NCBI GenBank assembly: GCA_025201705.1
Contig: MU616825.1
Span: 1-38,919 of the forward strand
Direction of reading: 5' to 3'
DNA: 38,919 nucleotides
Source of the DNA: Dissophora ornata
Taxonomy: Eukaryota; Mortierellomycota; Mortierellomycetes; Mortierellales; Mortierellaceae
Both the position numbers and the translations under genes were made by a program. This document shows, one piece after another, positions 1-9,173 of the stretch; the first letter of the stretch is position 1; every line of letters begins with the position of its first letter. The notes below the pieces were generated by a model. The model did no database searches, was not told the origin of the DNA, and saw only the letters and a list, made by a program, of their open reading frames with translations.

Positions 1-19
1 TTTTTTTTTTTTTTTTTTT
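1..19. repeat. Poly(T) tract at the window edge
   Basis: Nineteen consecutive T residues open the window, directly upstream of the first plus-strand gene. It may be a promoter dA:dT tract that excludes nucleosomes or simply a homopolymer; the sequence does not decide. Confidence 0.8.
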
Positions 20-204
20 ATCATCCTATGCTCTACGTCTTTTATTTTCCCAACTCATTTGAAGGCGTCACCAAGGGCGTTCTCTCTGTCCCATCAGTAG
101 ACACCTCTCCGTCCACGTCTAGTTCAGAACTCGGACATACCCTAAGGCAAGCCGAGATTATCCATATATTACACATTTCAAGACCTATCCCAGCTGGAGT
201 AGTG

Positions 205-1431
205 ATGACAACAACGGCATCGCGTACCACTGCTTCCACAATCCAATCAGTCACTGGGATTGTTCCAACAATCAACCCAACTCTTGTAGACCACTCAGCG
301 CCGCCTCTTTGCGACCAAGAACATGCCATGAATACCTTGACTCAAGTAGTGGACGAGTATTACGAGATGATGGTTCGGCTTAGAGCCATCACAGGCCAGG
401 AGACTCCCAGCACGACTGACGTGATCAAGGACGAGCCCGGGATCGAGGACGAACCCGAGATCATGGACGAACCCCAGATCGAGGACGAGCCCGAGATCAT
501 GTACTCTCATTATTACATGGTCAAGTACTTGTCCGGAATGCGGCACCTGTTTGACAATCCCAAAGAAGAGGGCAATAAGGAAAAGTCTATCGAGAAGGAG
601 GATAGATGGCAGCGTGAAGTGAGCGAATATGACGACGTTATCCCTAGCTCGGTTCAGAGGGACAAGTGTCTTGTTGACTGGACTTGGGTATCGGAAAAAC
701 TGCATCGTCGTCTGAGCATCGATCGGCTGCTACACTCGTCAACATCCATGTCCTCGCCATCCTCCTCCATTGATCTCTACACCCCCGAGATGTGTCGCCA
801 GCTCTGGCGCATTTACTTCTACACCAAGCTCGATATCTGTGGCGCCTACGACCCACTCTACGAGGTCAAAGGCAAACTTACAAAGCTCCATTTTCTCCAA
901 GTCAAGAACCAGCCCAAAGGCAGAGTCACCAGGGACACTGCTGTCCAATTCACTGTATCCGAAATTTCAGCAGCTGTGGGCCTGACTAGCTCATTAACTC
1001 TTCTTCGCCGTGAGAATGAAGAGAGATTTCGACGCTTTGGTATCTGGAATGAGGACGAGTATGGATTGCTACGAAAGGGAATGGCCGCTTACAGATGTCT
1101 GTTGGAGAATCTAGAAGAGTTGAGAAGGGTGTCGAGGCTTGACCAGCAGTTGGATGTGGTGATGGGTAGACCCCTTGATCCCTACAACGACGACGCTGAG
1201 GATGATTTTTCAGGAACTTATTCACTTGCGGCTGAGATGACTGCGGTTTGGACAAAGACCTGGTGGCCTAATAGCAAAGAAGATGTGGAAGAGTTCAGAT
1301 CACGTTTGGGACGCAGAGCGGACGATGAGTATGACTGGGATTGGATCAGGGTACGATATGTGCCATGGCGGAGACTCAACGAGATCAAGTTGCAGGTGTT
1401 CATGATGCGATTTGGCTCACAAGTTAACTGA
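205..1431 (+). CDS. Hypothetical protein with acidic DEPxI repeats
   Basis: I do not recognise this single-exon reading frame. The frame is open from position 28, but the ATG at 205 was preferred (408 residues) because the stretch before it reads like a leader; an ATG at 28 would give 467 residues. Around residues 76-96 there is a short tandem acidic repeat of DEPEI, DEPQI and DEPGI units. The remainder is charged and rich in tryptophan, tyrosine and arginine (for example a KTWWPNS segment and a DYDWDWIRVRYVPW segment near the C-terminus), which suggests a folded domain rather than pure disorder. No signal peptide or membrane segment is visible. The 3' side has an AATAAA at 1607. It could be a lineage-restricted fungal family; no function is proposed. 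Confidence 0.6.
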   Translation: MTTTASRTTASTIQSVTGIVPTINPTLVDHSAPPLCDQEHAMNTLTQVVDEYYEMMVRLRAITGQETPSTTDVIKDEPGIEDEPEIMDEPQIEDEPEIMYSHYYMVKYLSGMRHLFDNPKEEGNKEKSIEKEDRWQREVSEYDDVIPSSVQRDKCLVDWTWVSEKLHRRLSIDRLLHSSTSMSSPSSSIDLYTPEMCRQLWRIYFYTKLDICGAYDPLYEVKGKLTKLHFLQVKNQPKGRVTRDTAVQFTVSEISAAVGLTSSLTLLRRENEERFRRFGIWNEDEYGLLRKGMAAYRCLLENLEELRRVSRLDQQLDVVMGRPLDPYNDDAEDDFSGTYSLAAEMTAVWTKTWWPNSKEDVEEFRSRLGRRADDEYDWDWIRVRYVPWRRLNEIKLQVFMMRFGSQVN

Positions 1432-1606
1432 CTGCATAGGGCTCAACACAGCTTTTCCTACACCGCCAGCCAGCCCAGCCAGCCAGCAAGCACTGGAAGC
1501 TTCTTCTCGCCATTTAAAAATCAACCCGATGCCAACAGCGGCACCTTCTGGAAAGGGAGGATTATTCGGCAAATATTTCCCCGCCATGGGTTAGATTCAT
1601 TACGTC

Positions 1607-1612
1607 AATAAA
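1607..1612 (+). terminator. Candidate poly(A) signal AATAAA
   Basis: AATAAA followed by an A-rich run lies about 180 bp downstream of the stop of the first plus-strand gene. The interval 1432-1741 between this gene and the convergent NIPA gene holds no other coding feature. On the opposite strand an AATAAA is read at about 1721-1727, suitable for the NIPA transcript. Confidence 0.4.
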
Positions 1613-1741
1613 AAATAAAAAAAGATGATCCAAAAGTTCACAGCTATGGCAGTCGATGCCGCTAGGGCCACAGAAAGTACAAAAAATTGCTTCTCGACAT
1701 CCTCTTTGTAAATTGCGCATGTTTTATTGAACAAGACTATT

Positions 1742-4667
1742 CTATACAAATGAGGCATACGAAAGTGGCGGGGTTCCTGTAAAGTGGTGGTTCTGGTAAC
1801 GCTGTCCGTTTCCATCGTTACCACCCTCATTATCGTCCATATTCGTTGCAATTATTGAGGAAAACACGGGTCCCAGTTGGATCTCTGGAGAGGACATAAT
1901 CCTGGACGTCCTGGGCGAGGGTGTGACCTCCAACTCAATCGCCACCGCTCCTCCCTGTGTTCCCGTCGTCTTCCCACCAGGGGAGGACGACCGTGTAGAC
2001 GCCCCCGTCGAAAACGTACGCGTAGGCGTGGATGGCGTGGTTGTTGTGGCCGCTGTTGCAGCCAGCTCGTCTGATGTCATCGTGCCCGACCGTCCAACTT
2101 CACCAAACAACATAGAGTGGCGCTTCTTCCTTCCAGGAACATCCCACTCCGAGGGCAGCCCTGTAAAGGAGTCCTGGCGACCATGATGGCCCGGTCGAGC
2201 TCCACCCGAGGTTGGATGTCTTGGTGAGGAAGGCAAAGAGGCCGAACTGGATTCCATGCCAGCGATAGCGACAAAGCTACCGCCGACAGAGTCCCGGTTG
2301 CTCTTCAGAACCTTGAACGGGTTCAGATCCTCAAAAACTTGGTCAATCTTGGAGCTGCCTGTCGACCAGCGAGCAGAATGGCCCCTCTGCACCGGTGCTG
2401 AGGATGTGTTGTAAACGTCCTCATCGTTCTGGGATTGCTGTTGTGAGTTGGATTGCTGACTTGCGGCGGTCAAATGGGCTTTGAACTGACTTGGAGACAT
2501 CATTCCCGAAGGGGACATCATTCCGATAGAGGAAGAGAATCTAGAAGACTCCCGTCGTCGCGTCGCTGCGATGTCAATTCGAGGACGCTGTTGCTCTTTC
2601 TTAAAATCCACACTGCTTTGCTTCTCATGCATCGTCAGGGTCTTGAGAGACGACTGAAGCATGCTCCGGCGTCTAATCTCCCGTTCCCGCACACTGTGAC
2701 CATCTCTGTATCCGTCATCCTCAGAGTCATTCAAGTCTTCCGTCGTGTCGACAAGAACGTGCGTTGGCTCTTCGTCACGATCTCCAAACATCACATTGAC
2801 AGAGCGGCCGTCATTGGGTGTCCTGAACGGGTCCGACTGGAAACTAGACTTGCTCGTAAAGCTCATGACCCTTCCCTTGGTCGAGGAACCACCGATACTG
2901 CTCATGCCCGCTCCACCTAAAGTCGACGAGGCCTCGCTGTCCGAGTCCAGAATCCCTCGTCGACTGCCATACATGGATGGAATATCATTCTCCTCATCTA
3001 GTCCAGTACTATGATGACTCTGTCGCTTTGTCGATTTGCTTTTTTTCAGCGACAACTTGCTCAATCTGGTGCCCTTTGCCCCTGGAGCTCCATTTCCTGT
3101 TTTGCCCCCCTTTCCACTCTTGCTCCTCTGCTCCATTTCATGTGAATCCTCATCATCATCGTCATAGACGATATCGCGCGCAGACAGTTGATCAACATCG
3201 GGTGTCTGATCAGGTTTGGGAGCACTCAGCATCTTGACTCCGTAAATTAGCGCTCCAATTCCGACAAGGACTAACAGCAACACCCAAGGTTCATAGCTTC
3301 CGAGCTGATTGAGATAGATGGTTGAGTTGATGAGTCCAAAGGCAGTGTAGAATCCGTAAAATGTCGGTACAACCAGAACAGAATCATAGAGCTTCAATCC
3401 CGTGTTCAGACAATAGACCTAATAAGACGATGTTTAGCGATTTCAGTCCATGGGCTTATAGATATACGACTAATTACACAGGCAGTGTCTTTGAACATGT
3501 CATTGGAGGCTCACCTGGAGAATTGCAGTGAAGACCAGGACAAAGAGGATAAAGTAGCTGAGGTAATCCGTGAACTGATTCTGACCCGCCAGGGTCGATG
3601 TAATCAATTTGACACCACTCTTGGCCAACAAGAGCGTCTCGCTTGCCAGTAGTCCTCCGCAAGCCGACATGATCATAGCTACGACCTTTTTCAGTCTCAG
3701 GTCTCTCGCCTCAGCCTCAAGACCCTCGTCTCCCTCCAAGGTCAATCCCGATGCTCTCGCAAACCGATTTGTGCCAAGAAGCTGTGTAAGTTTGGTCTTC
3801 ATGTTCTTCCTGAGCTGACCCGACTCATCGTCGAGCGAGATAGCCCAGTAGGCATACATGCCCAGGGCCAGAAACGAAAAGATGATGGCGTTCAGAATCG
3901 AAAAGTAAATGATGAAGACAATCCTAGCAAATAGCGCCTTTAGGTCTGTGAGTGTGAGTGTGTCCTCGACGTCGCCCCCAGAGTTCATGCCTCCAAAGAC
4001 AACGATCCAGACAACGGAGAGCATGACGACTATGGTGCCGTAAACATCCTGGCGTGTGATCTGAGTGCCGACGAGGATCTTGGCGAAAACAAAGTTGAAG
4101 ATCAGAGCAATTGAGCCGAGGGGCGCTACCCATTGCGTCTTGAGGAAGTCTATGCTCAGGAAGGGATAGACGTGGAGAGATGTTTAGCAGATGAGCGTGT
4201 GAATGATCTGCTATCATCGAACGTCCTGATCGCTTGTCGGTGATACATTCATGTAAAACGATCACTCGGTCAGCCTTTTTTGCAAGAATGCTGTTGCAGA
4301 CTAGCACAGTGACCCAGTTCTATGAACCACATCATAATTGCAGTGCGCCATATCCACACACCGGTTTACCGTAGCGGAACAGAAGGAATAGTGGAAGAAT
4401 AGGTTTCCAAAAGGGGAAAAAAAAACAAGAGCCGAACTTACTTAGAGCGATGGTACTTCCAGCCAGTTGACTGATAACATAAAGGTAGAGTCCCAAGTGC
4501 CACATGGGTCGACCACATTCGTTCCTTTGCCTCTCTACAGAGAGCGAGCTATTTCTGACGTGGTCCAGCTTGAGAATATTCAGACCTGCGGCATTCATCA
4601 CCGAAGCGATCAGCGAGACCGCAAAGCCGATCACAAAATCGAAGAAGGCGCTTCCTGTTACTGTCAT
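1742..4667 (-). CDS. NIPA-family magnesium transporter with long disordered C-terminal tail
   Basis: Predicted membrane Mg2+ transporter of the NIPA (DUF803) family. Three exons fit: 4667-4442, 4149-3515 and 3418-1742, with GTAAGT and GTGAGC donors and phases 1 and 0, giving 845 residues. The first about 345 residues hold the NIPA core: the N-terminal segment FAVSLIASVMNAAGLNILK, then GRPMWHLGLYLYVISQLAG, VAPLGSIALIFNFVFAKIL after the first splice, and further hydrophobic helices up to EPWVLLLVLVGIGALIYG. This matches family helix order and the small-residue-rich membrane segments. NIPA proteins are usually about 330-400 residues; here about 500 residues of Ser/Thr/Pro-rich, charged sequence follow, presumably cytosolic and a target for phosphorylation. 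The tail has no recognisable domain. The leader upstream of the ATG is pyrimidine-rich on the coding strand. Family assignment is firm; the metal specificity is inferred. Confidence 0.88.
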
Positions 4668-5307
4668 GGCTGCGTTGGTCGTGAAAGTCTGACGTTCAGA
4701 CTAGAGGGGAAATGCAGTTCGTGGTAGAGTGGGGAGGGAAGGAAAGGGAGACGTTGAGGGCGTTTTGTGTTGCACGAAAATAAACCTCCCTGCCTTTCCG
4801 AGTAGTTGATATGTGGAGAAAACGGTGGACGGATGGCTTTGTGGTTCCGGGATACTTTGTTCGGTCTCTGCACTGGCGTAGGATGGGAGGAGGAGGAGGG
4901 AGCTGTGGAGAGGACTAGAATAGAAGCGTGTTGCTGGTTTGACTGGAATGTGTATTTGAGCCGGCTGTGGAAGGAAGGTATGAATAACGATGGAATGATG
5001 AATAACGATGGAATGATGAATAACGATGGAATGATGATGCAAGTCTGTACAAGATGAGGATGGGGATGAGGATGAGGATGATGCGTTGAGGGACTGGGTA
5101 TGAGACGGGATGAAGAGTGGGATGGGATGGTGGCGTGGGCAGGGAGGGAGGAAGAAGGATGATGAGAGAGCGAGGCCGAGTGTGGTAGTGTGTGTGTCTA
5201 CTCTCCTGTGGCTGTTTTGATCGCCCATGGTGCATGGGTGCGGGACAATTCACAGACCACCGAGGACTGAGCCGCACCAATGCAATCGAGCGACAGAGCG
5301 GCAGGCC
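4668..5307. other. Upstream region of the NIPA gene
   Basis: No credible gene is seen. Read on the minus strand the region is rich in C and T blocks, as in fungal leaders and promoters, and it contains the 18-bp tandem repeat at 4983-5036. Open frames here are low-complexity Ser/His/Pro or Gly/Trp stretches typical of such composition. Confidence 0.5.
4983..5036. repeat. Three perfect copies of an 18-bp tandem repeat
   Basis: The unit AATAACGATGGAATGATG is present three times head to tail without a mismatch, about 320 bp upstream of the NIPA start codon. It is followed by further GATGATG-like sequence. It looks like a young minisatellite in a promoter or leader. Confidence 0.9.
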
Positions 5308-5647
5308 CTAGTGTAGGACGATGACTGTGCAAATGTGCATGCAATTTAGAATGGGTACGCAAAATAAATAAGAGCACGCCACACAAGTCCCGACTTTATT
5401 TATAATCGATACCCACCATCCATGGCGCGGGAACATGGCGCTCAAGTTCCCCAGCACCAAGAATCCTATGAGCATTTCCAAAAGGGTCCACAGAAATGCG
5501 CCCCACGACGCATATCCAGGTCCCGGATCGACGTGGTGTGTGGCCCGAGCACTTTGCGAAAACGCGTCCAACGCGTCGTCGACCTACACACGGCCTATCA
5601 CAATCGACTTTCTTCTGCACGCCACCCACCTTCCACCACGCAATCAT
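5308..5647 (-). CDS. Possible small single-pass membrane protein
   Basis: A weak two-exon model: exon 1 at 5647-5630 (MIAWWK), a 46-bp intron with GTGGGT donor and TAG acceptor, then exon 2 at 5583-5308. The product would be up to 97 residues with one clear hydrophobic helix (GAFLWTLLEMLIGFLVLGNL) after a polar segment containing VDDALDAFSQSARATHH. The frame after the helix becomes AT-rich and includes an AATAAA, so the true C-terminus may be nearer residue 60 or be changed by another intron. The pyrimidine-rich leader expected of a minus-strand gene is not seen here; the tract upstream is CT-rich on the plus strand instead. I do not recognise the family. It is listed because the helix and the flanking polar residues look protein-like. 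Confidence 0.27.
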
Positions 5648-5730
5648 CACTCACACTATACACTCTCCCATCCTCACGCACAACACACACACTCTCTCTC
5701 TCTTTCTAACACTCACTCACTCACTCGCTC
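5640..5730. repeat. Simple CA/CT-rich tract
   Basis: Plus-strand ACACACACACTCTCTCTCTC-type sequence followed by CACTCACTCACTCACT repeats. It resembles a fungal pyrimidine-rich leader in plus orientation, yet only a 48-residue frame follows at 5791 before the next gene, so a short non-coding transcript is possible but unproven. Confidence 0.4.
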
Positions 5731-5987
5731 AGGCACTCTTCGATGCTCTCAGCTCTTGCTGCTCCGTGTGTTAGCCGTGTCGACGTAAAGATGCATCAAC
5801 AGCACTCTTTTGCAGGAATAACTGCCCCTATGCACATTCGAAACAACTCTGTGAGCCGTTGCCCTGCAGTCAGTGCACACATGGCTGAAATTAAATTGGT
5901 GTTTTGTTTGTTTGTATTTTTTTCTTTAATGCCGTGATTGGATACACATTTCATTTGTTCAATTAAAATTAAAGACCTCCCTTCTTC

Positions 5988-8900
5988 CTACACAAGCTTC
6001 ACATAAGCAACTGCTGTGGCTGTCGCCACGGTCCTGGACACACCTGTGCTGCTGGATGGTAGTGTACTGTTAGCTATCGCAAACTTGACCTGCGTCAACC
6101 CTGCTCTTGTCCCGTTCGTCGAGACTGATGCTGAGGCCGCAGCCGCCGCTGCCGCCGCTGCTTCCTCTGCCATTCTCTCCTTCCTTAGACTCGTTGCAAT
6201 CGGGTAGCCCAGAATCAAAAGCACTAACCCGCACAAAATCAAAAGCATGCTTGTGATGTTGATAAACCCCCTGCACGAACAAACTCCCTCAAATCGAGAC
6301 GGCTCTGGCAAGTGCATCAGCTTTTCTGATATGTCAGACTGTCCAGAACTCTGGCGACCATGTCTACTGACCCCCTCGTGACGAGACCCGAACCCAAAAA
6401 GAGTGCTTGACGTCAGCGACGACACCAGCCCACTCCTATTCCCCCCTTGCTGATTCTTTCCAGGGTATCGATGTGTATGCTTAATAGACCTCAGTGATTT
6501 CCCAGCATTATCCCGGAACTCATCCATCGAGGATATGCCATGGCGGACAGTCGTGGTCAGCAAAGTCGATGAGGTAGATGAGACCTCCATTCCAAAGGCC
6601 CCTCCATGACGGGCTTGTGCTCGCTCACGTTCAAATTGCCCTATATAGTCGTCGCTTGTCAGCGGACCCATGAGTGAATCCGCAGAAGCTAAAGACAACG
6701 AACGGTTGAAGACACCGTTCTCCAGGTCCCATTCACACCTCGCAGCCGTCATGGCAGCCATTGCCAAAGCATTTGATTGACTCTTGTTTAACGTTCTCGC
6801 TGGCTCTGGTACCCTCAGTAACCCTTCTTGTTGCACCTGCTGTGGTTTCTGCTGAGGCGCAAGCTGTTGAAAAGCACCTGGGATGGCTGAGCGAAGACCG
6901 TACACTTCAAGGTCCTCATCGCTCATGCCGACATACTCTTCTTCGTCACGAGCATGTTTATCGAGATGTCCGCGACTTGAGACCATGGTGACAGATGAGG
7001 ACGCCGAACTAGGAGTGTATGATACCGTCGTTGCCGACTGTGCGGAGCGCTCATCAGGGAAATGCTGAGGAATAACAATAGTTGGAACCATGGCAGGGGA
7101 TCTCTTGCGCCTGGATGCTGGTGAGAACGAAACTCTGCCTCGAGGAACTGTGCCAAGCTGAAATTCTTCGTGATGACCTGCAAATTCAGTAGTCTGTGAT
7201 CGACGGATCAACGCTTCAGAAGTAAACGACGGCGGTGACATATTATCACCAGATACCGAAGACGATCTACTAAGGCCCGCTGCAGAAGATATGAGATCCT
7301 GGAACGAGGAGAAAGAGGGGAAAGTTGCTGGAAGTGGAGTTGACGATGATCTGTGAAGCCCAAATGTGGCGGAGCTTGATCGATAGTTGGGTCGCTCTTC
7401 TTGCTCTGCTGCTATATCATGCGAAACACTGTTGCCATCCGCATATCCGTTGACCATATGCCGTATACTCTCGTCGGCTTCCCGGACTGTGAGATCCGCT
7501 TGTGCTGAGACAGACCCAAGACCCCTCAGTAAACACGATGCACCTCTATTCAGCTTGTAAAACGAGGAATCCAAAGATCCGCCACGTGAAAGAAATGGTC
7601 CTCCTTTAGACACCAACTTGGAGGAACCATCGGTTGGAGGAGACGCCAGGGAGACGGTAATGTATTCCGACGTTAAGGACTGCGTTCTGACCGATTTGTT
7701 AGGGACTGGAACGGCGTCGTTTTGGACCCTGTAGAATGTGCTACGGGCGGCAGCCGTTCGAGGGTGCAACATCCAATCTTCCATTTGGTCTTGGCCTGTT
7801 TTCAGTGTATCTCTTAACTCCCTGTCGGTCAAAGTCGCACCGGTGTCTTCATTCATTCTCCAACCTCCAACCCTTCCTTTCAGCGATAGTTCCCCTTGAT
7901 GGCGTAAGGCTATTTGACAGCCTTTGTCGTCGTCCAAGCCTTGCATGAGTATATCTTCACCTGATTCCCATGGATCAAGAGCAGAGTCTTTCGCACTTTG
8001 TTTTTGAGACAGACGAGAGTCTCGATGGAGTTGTTTCCGCTGTTGTTGATTGCTCTGCAGAGTTGGTGCGCCAAACGTGTTCCTCTTCAAGGACCATGAA
8101 GACAGCCTTGACTTTGAAGCAGCAGGATCTTTGTCCATTTCTACACCAATGTGATCCTCGACAGGTTCACTTTTGACACTTGAACTATCACGTTCATAAG
8201 AGGAAGTGATGCGCTGGAAGAAGTTCTTGGACTGCGAAGAATATCGGTGGGACTTGGCCTTTGTGGCCCCAATAGGTGGCAAGTCGCTTTCTTTTGTAGG
8301 ATGACTTGCAAGTCCCAGAGATGGCTTGGATACGAGAGAAGGCGTGAAGGGTGAAGACAGAGTTGGCGGTTTCGCCATTGCCTGTGATGACCGTCGAGGG
8401 TAGTGATTCTTTGACAAAGGAGGTGACGGTGTAGCCATAGAGATAGCGATCTCAGGGACAGCTTCCACGTCTACACCAACTGTTGCTAGTGTACTATCCC
8501 TGTCATTGCCATCGGAACTCTTAACGTGGAAAGACTGTGGCGGCGCAGACACACCATTCAGGATCTGCCCTGGAACTCGTGTTGCTCCGAAGATTTGTTC
8601 CTCATATGGCAGTGGTGGAGGCATATATTGATGCAATTGTTGGTTCTGATCCCAACTATCCGATAACTCGTGTTGATGCTGCTGTGTCGCGTTACTAATT
8701 CCGTTCGGTGGTTGAGCCCTCAAGGTCTTAAATTCAGCTGTCCTTGACCCTTTATTGGTTGGGTCGAGAGCGGCCAGTGTATCCCGTCTTGCCTGCAATA
8801 TTCGCTCCTCATTGCGTCCCTCGTCGCTGTCGTCATCGTCGTGGTCATCAGCATTCAACATACCATGGCGATCGGAGAATGGGTTCTTATCGAATGAGTT

Positions 8901-9047
8901 GGTTGTCGTTACGTGAGACCCTTGTCTATGAGTGGCGTGTGAATCTGAGAACGGATTCCGGAGCAGATTGATCTTTTTGATCAGTTTCGTCTTTTTCTGG
9001 ATACTGTAGTTTAAACCGGTAGGCTGGTGAATCATGTACTTGTCCAT
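5988..9047 (-). CDS. Type II membrane protein with Kre6/Skn1-like anchor but no glycosidase domain
   Basis: The frame gives 1019 residues from the ATG at 9047; the open frame continues upstream to 9173, but that stretch contains a good acceptor (TTTGTGGCAG) just before the chosen ATG, so a 5'-UTR intron is likely. Residues 1-922 are a disordered Ser-rich region with two NPFSD motifs (31-35 and 55-59), the NPFxD endocytic signal bound by Sla1 in yeast. A CSCRG motif (possible palmitoylation) precedes one hydrophobic helix at about 928-954 (INITSMLLILCGLVLLILGYPI). The 65-residue C-terminal tail is Ala-rich with NGT and NST sequons, fitting a lumenal or external side. The helix and its RG..N lead-in resemble the anchor of Kre6/Skn1 beta-1,6-glucan synthesis proteins, but the GH16-like domain that should follow is absent, and I find none in the next minus-strand sequence. 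The gene call is firm; the Kre6 relation is inference. Confidence 0.75.
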   Translation of the reverse strand: MDKYMIHQPTGLNYSIQKKTKLIKKINLLRNPFSDSHATHRQGSHVTTTNSFDKNPFSDRHGMLNADDHDDDDSDEGRNEERILQARRDTLAALDPTNKGSRTAEFKTLRAQPPNGISNATQQHQHELSDSWDQNQQLHQYMPPPLPYEEQIFGATRVPGQILNGVSAPPQSFHVKSSDGNDRDSTLATVGVDVEAVPEIAISMATPSPPLSKNHYPRRSSQAMAKPPTLSSPFTPSLVSKPSLGLASHPTKESDLPPIGATKAKSHRYSSQSKNFFQRITSSYERDSSSVKSEPVEDHIGVEMDKDPAASKSRLSSWSLKRNTFGAPTLQSNQQQRKQLHRDSRLSQKQSAKDSALDPWESGEDILMQGLDDDKGCQIALRHQGELSLKGRVGGWRMNEDTGATLTDRELRDTLKTGQDQMEDWMLHPRTAAARSTFYRVQNDAVPVPNKSVRTQSLTSEYITVSLASPPTDGSSKLVSKGGPFLSRGGSLDSSFYKLNRGASCLLRGLGSVSAQADLTVREADESIRHMVNGYADGNSVSHDIAAEQEERPNYRSSSATFGLHRSSSTPLPATFPSFSSFQDLISSAAGLSRSSSVSGDNMSPPSFTSEALIRRSQTTEFAGHHEEFQLGTVPRGRVSFSPASRRKRSPAMVPTIVIPQHFPDERSAQSATTVSYTPSSASSSVTMVSSRGHLDKHARDEEEYVGMSDEDLEVYGLRSAIPGAFQQLAPQQKPQQVQQEGLLRVPEPARTLNKSQSNALAMAAMTAARCEWDLENGVFNRSLSLASADSLMGPLTSDDYIGQFERERAQARHGGAFGMEVSSTSSTLLTTTVRHGISSMDEFRDNAGKSLRSIKHTHRYPGKNQQGGNRSGLVSSLTSSTLFGFGSRHEGVSRHGRQSSGQSDISEKLMHLPEPSRFEGVCSCRGFINITSMLLILCGLVLLILGYPIATSLRKERMAEEAAAAAAAAASASVSTNGTRAGLTQVKFAIANSTLPSSSTGVSRTVATATAVAYVKLV

Positions 9048-9069
9048 GTTGAGTGGCGATGTGGTCCGA

Positions 9070-9151
9070 CTGCCACAAATAAACACAAATAAAATAAAAA
9101 AATGAGAACAAGAACGTGTCGAGTCAGGAACATGATAGAACGCCTGCGTAC
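9070..9151 (-). other. Predicted 5'-UTR intron of the 1019-residue membrane protein gene
   Basis: On the minus strand a GTACGC donor at 9151 and a T-rich tract ending in TTTGTGGCAG at 9070 bound an 82-bp candidate intron. Removing it places the start codon 22 nt into the next exon. Only sequence signals support it. Confidence 0.45.
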
Positions 9152-9173
9152 TTGCACGTTGTAAGATCAACAC

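Noticed and set aside
28..204. Longer N-terminus for the first gene
   Set aside because: The stretch right after the poly(T) tract reads like a leader; kept only as an alternative start.
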